This document shows, in pieces, positions 27,601 through 34,648 of a DNA stretch of 51,774 bases. The stretch lies in contig JAGLCY010000066.1 in the NCBI GenBank assembly GCA_023270185.1, positions 1 to 51,774 of the forward strand, written 5' to 3'. Position 1 is the stretch's first letter. The number at the start of each line of letters is the position of its first letter. This DNA is from Candidatus Krumholzibacteriia bacterium (GTDB lineage Bacteria > Krumholzibacteriota > Krumholzibacteriia > LZORAL124-64-63). The notes beneath the pieces were generated by a model that saw nothing but the letters and a program-made list of their open reading frames with translations, made no database searches and was not told the DNA's origin. Both the position numbers and the translations under genes were made by a program.

Positions 27601-30600
27601 GACGGGTCCTGGGACCCGGAGGATTGGGGCGGCATCATGCGGAGCATCAGTCGGACCGGCCTGGATCTGTCCAAGGCGCAGTTTGTCGAGATCTGGGTCA
27701 ACGACGGGGTGGCGGATCTCAACCAGCGGCGAGGCAAATTGCATATCGATTTCGGCTACATTGATGAGGATGGTTTCTGGCCGGTGGATGTCGATGGTAA
27801 TATCGAGACTGGAACCCGCCAATTGGAGGATGGAATCGTGGAAGGGAGTCCCCGCGATGATGTCTTTTACGCTCCTGATGAGGATATCGGACTTGACGGG
27901 AACGAATTCGGACCGCAGAAGTTCGACGCGAACTTCGAAATCAACGGGGACAGCCCGTACCCCGGCATCAATGGAACCGCGCGGAACTCACGGGAGGACG
28001 ACGAGGATCTCAACGGTGACGACCAACTGAACAGGGACAACGGTTTTTTCACCGCGACCATCGATTTGAAGGACACTAAACCCCTGGTGGACGTGGTGTA
28101 CGACTATGGCGACGTTCAGGATCTGGTGGCCCAGAACATTTCCTGGCGCAAATACCGCATTCCCCTGACTGCCGTGGATACCGTCAGCGTGGGAACTGCG
28201 GCCAACCTTCGCGCTGTAACCCACGCAAGAATCTGGTACGAAGACATCAATCCGGGTGGAAGGACAGCACTCACTCTTCAGATGTCGGAATTCAAATTCC
28301 TCGGCAGCCGGTGGGAACGTGAGGGAATCCGCCGTGTCGACGGGGAGAAGCTTCTCACCCGACCCGAACTCCTGCCGAACGAGGAGTTTTTCCTGGGGGA
28401 GGTGAACAACAAGGAAAATCCCGACTACCATCCGCCCTTCGCTGTCATCGAGAACAATAATATTCCCGAGAAGGAACAGTCCCTGGTCCTGAATTTCACG
28501 AACATCGAACAGGGTCATATGGTGCGCGCCAGCAAGCAGGTGTCCGCGCGGGGTGATGACTACACCCGTTACAGCGACCTGTCCTGGTACTGGTACAATC
28601 CCAGCCACGCGACGGCCGATCTGGATCTGTTCTTCCGGGTGGGCGCCGATACCCTGAACTACTACGAGGTGACCTACCGGTTCAGTGATTCACCCAGCAA
28701 GACCGGATGGCACAACATGAATATCAGCGTGGCGGAACTATCCAACGCGAAAAACGGGACCGTTGACGAGAACGGGCACATCCACTCGACAGTGGTGGAC
28801 AGGCGGAGCAGGGATGTCTACAGGGTCCGGGTGGTGGGAAGGCCCGATCTGCGCCTGGTGAAACGGTATTATTTCGGATTCATGAACAACAACCTGAGCC
28901 AGGAGGCGTCTGGTTACTTCTACCTGAACGATGTGCTCCTCGAGGGGGTCAAGAGGGACATGGGCATGGCCCAGCGGGCGGGCTTGCGTCTGAACATGGC
29001 GGACGTGATCAATGTGGATTTCGACTGGAAACACACGGATGATGAATTCCACGGGCTCAATACCAAGTCGGGCTCCGGCATTGATACCGAGGACTGGAAT
29101 GTCGCCGGGAACCTGGCTGTCGAGGATTTCATTCCCCTGTTGGGTTTCAGGCTGCCGGTGACGGGCAGCAGGCGCCAGATGATCAATCGCCCCAAGTACG
29201 AGACCCACAGCGACATTGAAATCCTCGACGAAGACGTCAGGAATTCCCTGTCGACGATCGATACGCAGGAGAGGTTCTCATCTCGATTGAGCCATTTGCC
29301 GTCCAAGTCCGCCCTTCTCCGATACATGGTTGATCCCTGGTCCCTGCAGATCGCCGGATCCCGTCGCAGAATGAACGGGCCCCTTGAACAACGCCGTGAC
29401 AAGAGCCTGCAGGGATCCTTGAATTTTGATCTGCGTATTCCCGGGGAGTACAATCTCGGAGCCTATCCGCTGGTTGGGGCCATTCCTATCGTGAAGGGCC
29501 TGTCCATCGTGCCCAAGAAAGTGGCGTTTGTAGCCAGTTTTTCAGCTACCCACAACCTCTCCGTCACCATCGACGACAACGGAGTGGTCACGCCCCGGCC
29601 GGTCAATCAGGCCCGACCCGCCAAACTCAACGGCAGCATCGATTACCAACCGTTGCGGATTTTGGACTTGAGCGTATCGGCCAATTCAGACAGGGATCTG
29701 TTGCGTGAATTGAAATGGCATGGTGTGAACATCGGCGAGGAGAACAAGCGAGCCTACGATCTACGCATGACGATCCTCGTACCCCAGGCCCGGGACCTGC
29801 CTTCGACAAAAATCCTGGCTCCGATCCGCACCCTGGCCCGGGGTGCTTCGAAATTGCGTCCCAGCATCCAGTTCAACGGAAGTTTTGCCGATGCCCACGA
29901 TCCCGGTCTGCGCCAGCCCGGGGACCCTGATGACATTCGAAGTGTCAGTAATGGGGGTCGTTGGGAATTCCGAATGGATGTGCCCCTGGGGGATGCCTTC
30001 GGGGCGGTGTTTCCGGAGAAGAAATATTCCCAGGCGGAACGGGACAAATTGATCGCTGAACAACGAAGTCGGGAACGGCAGAACCTCCGCGCGCCAGGAC
30101 ACCAGGGTGATCAACCGCGGCCCCCGGGATCCGGGGAGTCTCCGGATAACCCGGACCCACCGGGAAATCAGGATCCCCAGGGTCGTAGCACGTCCCAGGA
30201 TGATGATTTGGAGGGATTGACCCCCGAAGAGGTCCAGCGACGGGAACAGGAGCGTTTGCTGGAGGAAGCTGAAAGGCAAATGGAACAGGACAGGGAACAG
30301 GGGCTGGTTAAGGAAGAGGAGTCCGTTGCCGAGGGTGGTGGCGGGTTCAATCCCTTATCCATCTTAAATCCCATTCTCAACACACTCCGTAATTCAACGC
30401 CCGTGAAGGTCGTTTACACGGATCAGAATTCGAGCAGTTACTCTCGGCTTCTGGATACGGCACCCTTCTGGTACAAGACGGGCCTGGTCAACGAACTCGA
30501 TGTTGAGGATTCCCAATATTCGTCCTACGGTTCCGACAACAAGGTTAATCTGACCTTGTCCACCAATACCCGAATCACCAAAGACCTTGCACTCGATTTA

Positions 30601-31284
30601 AAATACGCCGAGGGTTCTACGCTGAGAGACCAGATCGGGTCGGTGACCAGGAGTGAAAAACGGGATTGGCCGGATGTTCAATTTTCTCTTTCCGGTATCG
30701 AAAAATGGAGGATTTTCGGCGGCAACAGCCAGGATGTGGATTCAGGCTGGTTCCGTTCCTCCAACTTCAACATCAGTTACAAGCAATCCAAGACGGTGAA
30801 CAATATTACCGACCGTTCCTACAACCCGAATACCACCCTGGCCATCACTCCGCGTTGGACGTTCAACTTCCACAGCGGAATGACCGCCACCGTCAATGCG
30901 AGCTTCAATAATTCCGAAGCGATCACCAACGGCGTTTCGACAATCAGCAACAAGATGCGCTTGGGTCTGCAGATGAGGCATTCCTTCAATGCCCAGACAT
31001 TCCTGGCCAAGCTGGGTCTTTACCAGCCGGGCAGCAGCCAGAGCGTGACCATGGATGTGGACCTATCATACCAGACGGACCGTAATGAACGAATCACCCC
31101 CGGCCTGGCGGCAGCCAAGCCGACCGGGACGAACAGGTACAGCATGGCGCCCAGGTTCAGTTACCAGATCACCAAAAACCTGAGTGGTGCGGTGCGATTC
31201 TCCTTCGGCCGGAGCGAGAACCTTGCTTCCGGGCAAACCACAACCTCCCTCGGGATGGGATTGGAGGCCACCTTTGTTTTCTAG
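24670..31284 (+). CDS. sprA: SprA-family outer-membrane translocon (type 9 secretion)
   Basis: Homologue of SprA/Sov, the giant beta-barrel that forms the type 9 secretion channel in Bacteroidota. About 2204 residues (characterised proteins are about 2400). The N-terminus has a hydrophobic signal segment (about 31-57), then the SprA N-terminal region with LSGVIGEKIIVEVDHNS, KIKLMYQGLEDEIIKTIE and LLGYSSNKSGLFGLKVTGQ. Near residue 890 it has the characteristic YLEDFEG...GWSWASAP block. Amphipathic strands continue to the end (GLEATFVF). A Pro/Glu/Gln-rich stretch of about 100 residues near 1790-1890 is unusual. The start is uncertain: ATG 24670 gives a long n-region, and in-frame TTG 24757 would give a more normal signal peptide. 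It is divergent from lptF and overlaps the next gene by 11 nt. Confidence 0.88.
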   Translation: MSLGNTGKPVLRSARGVDFGCSRAHPRDGLPSLFRSFVFLFALAAGLAILPVGIAQADPNYEGTILYGLDPVIRTTEDPRLLGVDRLVLLRRLEGLGIDPLRYPDRKPGLDAMFRHHFHSRSNVDLDRREHLVEYNGNLGLMSEFQYPSFFFLFPSAETLPGGFAYYPPRPTSDPVVRLFVDDLKSGVRRRHAVGQVFVKIEALDVAGHGRRTDQDTGLINLTIPIKLPRTLEKIIGRGEKTKIKITGRERIAISGESTVVNPFTPNERVSSQSLFPSLDMEQELQVNLSGVIGEKIIVEVDHNSAQVGPDATKIKLMYQGLEDEIIKTIETGDVGLTLPGSQLLGYSSNKSGLFGLKVTGQVGRADFTMVASKQKAETSSKTFNAVGGQISDNVINSSEYLNHRFFKLDLPLQEVPNGRFQGDQILLETIKIFRLMPGQPVGSDITNVAVYVDSLGFRNWGNIDFNKPHLFGRRWREIESGSWDPLRDADGHLIAVDLRSQMSDEDALAVIYDIKLADGSIVQVGDVPGQDGQTQIVEGGDGTYYRMKLLKAPVSAQETWSFQYVLRNIYSLGGANIDNATFDLRIERNEPGTNQPQQDENGLDYIRIFGLDRDDPQRNGYPDGLVDKWDPFIIDLQKGLLKFPLDFPMPFAPGGRPFGREGEADAIADSVFSAYADTSAFVWDPSFLKDHQTWQLYHPSIYPSEYNQHTSFRIIATHASASSNFNLGASNIEEGSETVNLDGATLTRGVDYEIDYTFGEVKLIGSAADKLTPDSKIAVNYQFAPFFGGGNKSLMGLNIGYDLGQSSKMSTTWLYETENIVGEKAKLGEEPSKNLVGNLNLQHTFRPYFLTHVANFISRRNTERESTIQFNGETAVSLPNSNTMGKVYLEDFEGVDASDTITLTRIGWSWASAPYLGSRYLADNPDSRSFDPEDRVGTVRWFLPKERTLRRYLNPDLINQERDETQPSMDMFIRADDGSWDPEDWGGIMRSISRTGLDLSKAQFVEIWVNDGVADLNQRRGKLHIDFGYIDEDGFWPVDVDGNIETGTRQLEDGIVEGSPRDDVFYAPDEDIGLDGNEFGPQKFDANFEINGDSPYPGINGTARNSREDDEDLNGDDQLNRDNGFFTATIDLKDTKPLVDVVYDYGDVQDLVAQNISWRKYRIPLTAVDTVSVGTAANLRAVTHARIWYEDINPGGRTALTLQMSEFKFLGSRWEREGIRRVDGEKLLTRPELLPNEEFFLGEVNNKENPDYHPPFAVIENNNIPEKEQSLVLNFTNIEQGHMVRASKQVSARGDDYTRYSDLSWYWYNPSHATADLDLFFRVGADTLNYYEVTYRFSDSPSKTGWHNMNISVAELSNAKNGTVDENGHIHSTVVDRRSRDVYRVRVVGRPDLRLVKRYYFGFMNNNLSQEASGYFYLNDVLLEGVKRDMGMAQRAGLRLNMADVINVDFDWKHTDDEFHGLNTKSGSGIDTEDWNVAGNLAVEDFIPLLGFRLPVTGSRRQMINRPKYETHSDIEILDEDVRNSLSTIDTQERFSSRLSHLPSKSALLRYMVDPWSLQIAGSRRRMNGPLEQRRDKSLQGSLNFDLRIPGEYNLGAYPLVGAIPIVKGLSIVPKKVAFVASFSATHNLSVTIDDNGVVTPRPVNQARPAKLNGSIDYQPLRILDLSVSANSDRDLLRELKWHGVNIGEENKRAYDLRMTILVPQARDLPSTKILAPIRTLARGASKLRPSIQFNGSFADAHDPGLRQPGDPDDIRSVSNGGRWEFRMDVPLGDAFGAVFPEKKYSQAERDKLIAEQRSRERQNLRAPGHQGDQPRPPGSGESPDNPDPPGNQDPQGRSTSQDDDLEGLTPEEVQRREQERLLEEAERQMEQDREQGLVKEEESVAEGGGGFNPLSILNPILNTLRNSTPVKVVYTDQNSSSYSRLLDTAPFWYKTGLVNELDVEDSQYSSYGSDNKVNLTLSTNTRITKDLALDLKYAEGSTLRDQIGSVTRSEKRDWPDVQFSLSGIEKWRIFGGNSQDVDSGWFRSSNFNISYKQSKTVNNITDRSYNPNTTLAITPRWTFNFHSGMTATVNASFNNSEAITNGVSTISNKMRLGLQMRHSFNAQTFLAKLGLYQPGSSQSVTMDVDLSYQTDRNERITPGLAAAKPTGTNRYSMAPRFSYQITKNLSGAVRFSFGRSENLASGQTTTSLGMGLEATFVF

Positions 31285-32254
31285 CAGGGTATTTCATGAA
31301 CGGATCCGGAAGGATTTTTTCCGGAGACTGTTTCCTGTTCTCTTCTCGGTAGTTCTGGGTGGTTTCCCGGCGTTTTTTGCCTCCGGTGGGGAGCCAGTGC
31401 CGCTGCCGGATTTTTCCGGTGTCCGGACCATGGAACTTCTCACGGCACAGTGTGATCTGGGAACGCGTATCCCTGGATCCGAGGGTAATCGCCAACTGAG
31501 GGAGATGATTCTTGATCTGGCCCGGAAACATGGATTCACGACCCAGGTCCTTTGCTTCGAAGCTACCGATCCGATGACCGACCAACCGGTCCAGGTTTGC
31601 AACATCATCGTTTCCTCTGGGCCGGAGGAAGGCCAGCGGCTTTGGCTGGGGGCGCATTACGACACGCGGCCGGTCTGTGATCGGGATCCTGACCCTGAGT
31701 TGCGGTCAACGCCCCTGACCGGCGCGAATGATGGAGCCAGCGGTGTGGCGGTTCTGCTCCATCTCATGGAAATTCTGGGTGCTAACCCGCCGCCGCAGGG
31801 GGTCGATTTCCTGTTCTTCGACGGGGAAGATTCTGGTCTGGCGGGGGATCCGAGCGGGTTCTGTCTGGGAAGTCGACAACTGGCCGCGACTTGCCGTGAT
31901 TTCGGGAATCCCTTGTCCCAGGGAACCCCACGCGGCCTCATCGTCCTGGACATGGTGGGCAAGAAGAACCTTCAAATCCCCATGGAAGCCTATTCGCTGG
32001 TGAATGCCCCGGAGTGGACCGAAACGGTTTTCGACCGGGCTGCGCAACTGGGATTGGCCGCCTTTGTTCCGCTGCAGGGGCCTGGCGTCTACGACGATCA
32101 CGTGCCTTTTCTGGAAATGGGGATCCCCGCGGTGGATTTGATCGATTTCGATTTCCCCCAGTGGCACACGACAGGCGACACACCGGAGATCTGTTCCGCC
32201 GTCAGCCTGGCCGAAGTCGGACGACTGATGCTGGACCTTATTTACAACCCCTGA
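31274..32254 (+). CDS. M28-family glutaminyl-peptide cyclotransferase-like protein
   Basis: Probable exported zinc enzyme that cyclises N-terminal Gln to pyroglutamate; an M28 aminopeptidase is the main alternative. About 326 residues. A TTG start at 31274 is chosen because a perfect GGAGG ends 6 nt before it, inside the end of sprA; it yields a basic n-region and hydrophobic core (about 15-38). Metal and active-site blocks are LGAHYDTRPV, GANDGASGVAVLLHLME, FFDGEDSG, LDMVGKK, YDDHVPFLEMG and FPQWHTTGDTPE. The DGEDSG and the WHTTGDTPE block resemble glutaminyl cyclases more than aminopeptidases. Overlap with sprA suggests translational coupling and a shared task. Confidence 0.8.
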   Translation: MFSSRVFHERIRKDFFRRLFPVLFSVVLGGFPAFFASGGEPVPLPDFSGVRTMELLTAQCDLGTRIPGSEGNRQLREMILDLARKHGFTTQVLCFEATDPMTDQPVQVCNIIVSSGPEEGQRLWLGAHYDTRPVCDRDPDPELRSTPLTGANDGASGVAVLLHLMEILGANPPPQGVDFLFFDGEDSGLAGDPSGFCLGSRQLAATCRDFGNPLSQGTPRGLIVLDMVGKKNLQIPMEAYSLVNAPEWTETVFDRAAQLGLAAFVPLQGPGVYDDHVPFLEMGIPAVDLIDFDFPQWHTTGDTPEICSAVSLAEVGRLMLDLIYNP

Positions 32255-32366
32255 CCGCGACGGTCATTGCGGGGATGCAATCGGAGCTAAATTGCCGCTC
32301 CGGGCGGCCGAAACAATAACCAGTTACGTTTTGTTTTTTTCCCGGAATTCTAGGAGGAGCGGGGTA

Positions 32367-32966
32367 ATGATCACCACCTGCACCGAATGCCAGGCGCGAT
32401 ATCAACTGGATGCTGAGAAAATCCCCCCTCGGGTGATCAAGGTCCGATGCCCCTCATGCGGGGGAGTATTCAGCCTTGATGGCAGCCTTGCCAAAAATCA
32501 GGCCCAGAAAGAGGAAACCCAGCCTCAGGTCAAACAGCCAGCGGTTCCCGAGCCGGCGGCAACGGTGCCTGCGACCCCCGAACCTGTCGCCACGGTTCCT
32601 GCGACCCCTGAGCCCGTAGCCACGGCCCCTGCGACCCCCGAGCCCGTAGCTACAGTGGATGCAGCCCCCAAAAAATCCTCAGCCAGCGTTGCCGTTATGG
32701 ATCGCCCGGCCCCGTCCAGTTCACGCCGGAGGCGCAGTAAAGAGGAAATGTTGGCGCGCGCTCTGGTTTCCGACATCATGGTCTACAATCAGGACCTCTA
32801 TGATCGGGCCAAGGCTGAGGGGAACCTTCTTGAGGCCCTGGGATCCGAAATCAAGAAGTCCTGGGAGCTTTACAAGGAAAAGGTGACACCGGAAGTTGCC
32901 AACAGCACCAATCACTTCCGGGATGCCCTGAATGAAATCCTGGCTGACGGAGATAAACTTTTCTGA
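32367..32966 (+). CDS. Zinc-ribbon (MJ0042-type) protein with proline-rich repeats
   Basis: Function unknown. 199 residues from ATG 32367, which follows an AGGAGGAGCGGGG ribosome binding site. Residues 5-31 form a CxxC...CxxC zinc ribbon of the MJ0042 type (CTECQARY..., VRCPSCGGVF). Residues 61-96 are an Ala/Pro/Thr/Glu-Val decapeptide repeat. Residues 120-199 are a basic then helical domain (SKEEMLARALVSDIMVYNQDLYD). In myxobacterial-type genomes similar zinc ribbons head regulatory or gliding-related proteins, but no partner is evident here. A strong terminator follows. Confidence 0.75.
   Translation: MITTCTECQARYQLDAEKIPPRVIKVRCPSCGGVFSLDGSLAKNQAQKEETQPQVKQPAVPEPAATVPATPEPVATVPATPEPVATAPATPEPVATVDAAPKKSSASVAVMDRPAPSSSRRRRSKEEMLARALVSDIMVYNQDLYDRAKAEGNLLEALGSEIKKSWELYKEKVTPEVANSTNHFRDALNEILADGDKLF
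32547..32654 (+). repeat. In-frame 30-bp tandem repeats
   Basis: Three near-identical 30-bp units plus a partial first copy encode the decapeptide VPATPEPVAT (third copy APATPEPVAT). They lie inside the zinc-ribbon gene and form its disordered linker. Such repeats can change copy number by slippage without breaking the frame. Confidence 0.85.
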
Positions 32967-32990
32967 TTCTCCGCTCCTTTTCGAAAAAGA

Positions 32991-33023
32991 AAGCGCGGCT
33001 CCGTTTCCAGCGGAGCCGCGCTT
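32991..33023. terminator. Bidirectional terminator, perfect 13-bp stem
   Basis: AAGCGCGGCTCCG (32991-33003), loop TTTCCAG, and the exact complement (33011-33023). It is preceded by GAAAAAGA on the plus strand, giving a T-rich tail on the minus strand. It lies between convergent genes. Confidence 0.88.
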
Positions 33024-33047
33024 CTGTTCCCGTTCTGATGCCTGTTT

Positions 33048-33488
33048 TTAACTCGCGCCCTTGTCGCGGCTGATCTCGGTCAGGATTTCGTCGATCTGCT
33101 GACGAATCCGGACATTGTGATCGGGTTCGAACAGCGCTTGTTTTACCCGTCCCTTGTCATCCTTTTTGACGTATCTGAGGGATTGCAGGTCCTCCATCGA
33201 CATTAGGATGTCCTTGCTCACTCTGACTTCGACCGCAAGGCCTTCCTGATTGGCGCCGGGGTTGTGATAGGGATGCATTCCGTTGCCCCAACCGTGGACC
33301 ACCATCGAACAGAGAAGAGCTCGAAAGGTGTTTTGTCCCTTGACGGTTTCAAGGTCGAAACTTCCACCCACCCGGTCGGTCACGCTGTCGATGACCGCTG
33401 AGAGCTTGTGGATGATATCTTCTTCGACTTCGATTTGTAGCAGGCGGCCGAACATTGTTGTCAGGATTTTGTCGGTATTGGTGGTCAT
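33048..33488 (-). CDS. Uncharacterised 146-aa protein
   Basis: I do not recognise a family. The protein is soluble, with no signal peptide. The N-terminal half is helical (ILTTMFGRLLQIEVEEDIIHKLSAVID). A central motif reads VVHGWGNGMHPYHNPGAN, rich in His and Gly and possibly metal- or ligand-binding. The C-terminal part is charged and helical (RIRQQIDEILTEISRDKG). It converges with the zinc-ribbon gene and is divergent from the MglA-like gene, so the 251-nt upstream gap is shared between two promoters. Confidence 0.7.
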   Translation of the reverse strand: MTTNTDKILTTMFGRLLQIEVEEDIIHKLSAVIDSVTDRVGGSFDLETVKGQNTFRALLCSMVVHGWGNGMHPYHNPGANQEGLAVEVRVSKDILMSMEDLQSLRYVKKDDKGRVKQALFEPDHNVRIRQQIDEILTEISRDKGAS

Positions 33489-33656
33489 CTGGCCACTTTC
33501 TGTTGCGAATCTTTCCTTTAAATGCCCGGAGGAAGCCTTAAATGGCCCACCGTGCGCTATTCAATCCCTTTGTTCGGTCGATCATTGCAAATTGCTTGCC
33601 TACTTTCGTTGGATCACCGATTCGGGGCCAAAATGGGGAGAAAGATGTTCAATCCA

Positions 33657-33673
33657 TGGCACAGGGATTGCAT
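33657..33673 (+). promoter_or_regulatory. Sigma-54 (-24/-12) promoter for the MglA-like gene
   Basis: TGGCACAGGGATTGCAT: a consensus TGGCAC -24 and TTGCA -12 with GG (33658-33659) and GC (33670-33671) exactly 10 nt apart. It is intergenic, and transcription would start near 33683, about 57 nt before the TTG start codon. Confidence 0.75.
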
Positions 33674-33739
33674 AAAATGGATTGAGGACTCTCTCCGCGA
33701 GTTCCGGAACCGTGGCCCATCCATGAAAAGGATGCCGAA

Positions 33740-34588
33740 TTGGCTGAGGAAATGATCACTTCGCAGAAGACTTGCCGTCTACTGTATTACGGACCCGCCG
33801 AGTCGGGTAAGCGGGCCAATCTGAGGCATATCCATCAGTCCATTCCCCCCGAGCACCTGTTGGCTCTGGCCAACGAGGATCCGGAGCGCCAGATCGCTTT
33901 CCGGGTCACTCATGGAAATGACGGGGACTGGCAGGTTCTTGTGCAAGCGGTGGATTCGGGCCAGGAACATTATCGGGCAGCGGCTACGCCCGAACGCGCT
34001 CCTTTCGACGGTATCGTGTTCGTGGTGGATTCCCGGCTGGAACAACTGGACCAGAGCCTGGCTGCCTTCGAGTCCCTGAAAACCTACCTTGATACATATG
34101 GCCTGGACCTGACCGAGGTTCCGGTCGTGATCCAGTACAACAACCGTGATAAATCCGATATCCTGCCTGTGGACAGGATGGAAAGTCTGCTCAATCCCTG
34201 GGGTCTTCTCTCTTTCCCCGCCAACGCGGTCAAGGGAGAGGGTGTCAGGGAGACACTGAAATCGGTGCTGGGTCTGACGGTCACCCATCTCAACGACAAG
34301 CCCGAGGACTCGACCCGTTCCACGGAGTTCGAAATCGCTGTTTCCCAGGACAACTCGGCCACGGCGACGGATATGGAAAGCGATAAAAGTGGGCTTGGCA
34401 TAGATTACGGTCCTCCCATCCCCGGGACGGAGATCCAGGATTCGACCAAAGCTCTCAGCGATGCCATCTTCGAGGAATTGCGACCGCCCGTGGTCATTCC
34501 CGTGAAGATTCCCAGGCGTCTGTTTTCGGGCGATGGGCCCATCAAAATCCTGTTGGAAATCGAAATCGACGACAGCTCGACCTTCTAA
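33740..34588 (+). CDS. MglA-like small GTPase-fold protein with degenerate P-loop
   Basis: Resembles the MglA/Ras-like bacterial GTPases that set cell polarity or motility. 282 residues, longer than MglA (about 195) because of a roughly 90-residue C-terminal extension ending in an acidic tail. The P-loop region reads YYGPAESGKRANLRHIH (residues 16-32), with Arg in place of the essential Ser/Thr after GK. A DSGQE segment near residues 75-79 could be switch II. QYNNRDKSD replaces the usual QYNKRDL specificity loop. Nucleotide binding may therefore be altered or lost. TTG 33740 has AAAGGA 7 nt upstream; ATG 33752 is an alternative. No MglB/roadblock partner is adjacent. Confidence 0.75.
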   Translation: MAEEMITSQKTCRLLYYGPAESGKRANLRHIHQSIPPEHLLALANEDPERQIAFRVTHGNDGDWQVLVQAVDSGQEHYRAAATPERAPFDGIVFVVDSRLEQLDQSLAAFESLKTYLDTYGLDLTEVPVVIQYNNRDKSDILPVDRMESLLNPWGLLSFPANAVKGEGVRETLKSVLGLTVTHLNDKPEDSTRSTEFEIAVSQDNSATATDMESDKSGLGIDYGPPIPGTEIQDSTKALSDAIFEELRPPVVIPVKIPRRLFSGDGPIKILLEIEIDDSSTF

Positions 34589-34613
34589 ACTGTCTCCCGC
34601 ACCTTTCCGGGCG

Positions 34614-34642
34614 TTGACCCCAGCCTTGTTCTGGGGTAGATT
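34614..34642 (+). promoter_or_regulatory. Sigma-70 promoter, apparently leaderless
   Basis: TTGACC (34614-34619), 17 nt, TAGATT (34637-34642). The ATG of the next gene is only 6 nt past the -10, so transcription should begin at or next to the start codon. Most of the spacer is an inverted repeat CCCCAG-CCTTGTT-CTGGGG (34618-34636), a possible operator or the terminator of the upstream gene. Confidence 0.6.
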
Positions 34643-34648
34643 GCCCGC

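Noticed and set aside
26689-27822. 377-codon minus-strand frame inside sprA
   Set aside because: Antisense shadow; the sense frame encodes diagnostic SprA motifs here.
32162-32177. TGGCAC with GC 10 nt later inside the cyclase-like gene
   Set aside because: Within coding sequence, poor -12 (AGGC) and no gene start at a suitable distance.
32280-32340. Hairpin CGGAGC/GCTCCG followed 35 nt later by a T-rich stretch, as terminator of the cyclase-like gene
   Set aside because: The stem is short with a 9-nt loop and the T-run is too distant for an intrinsic terminator.
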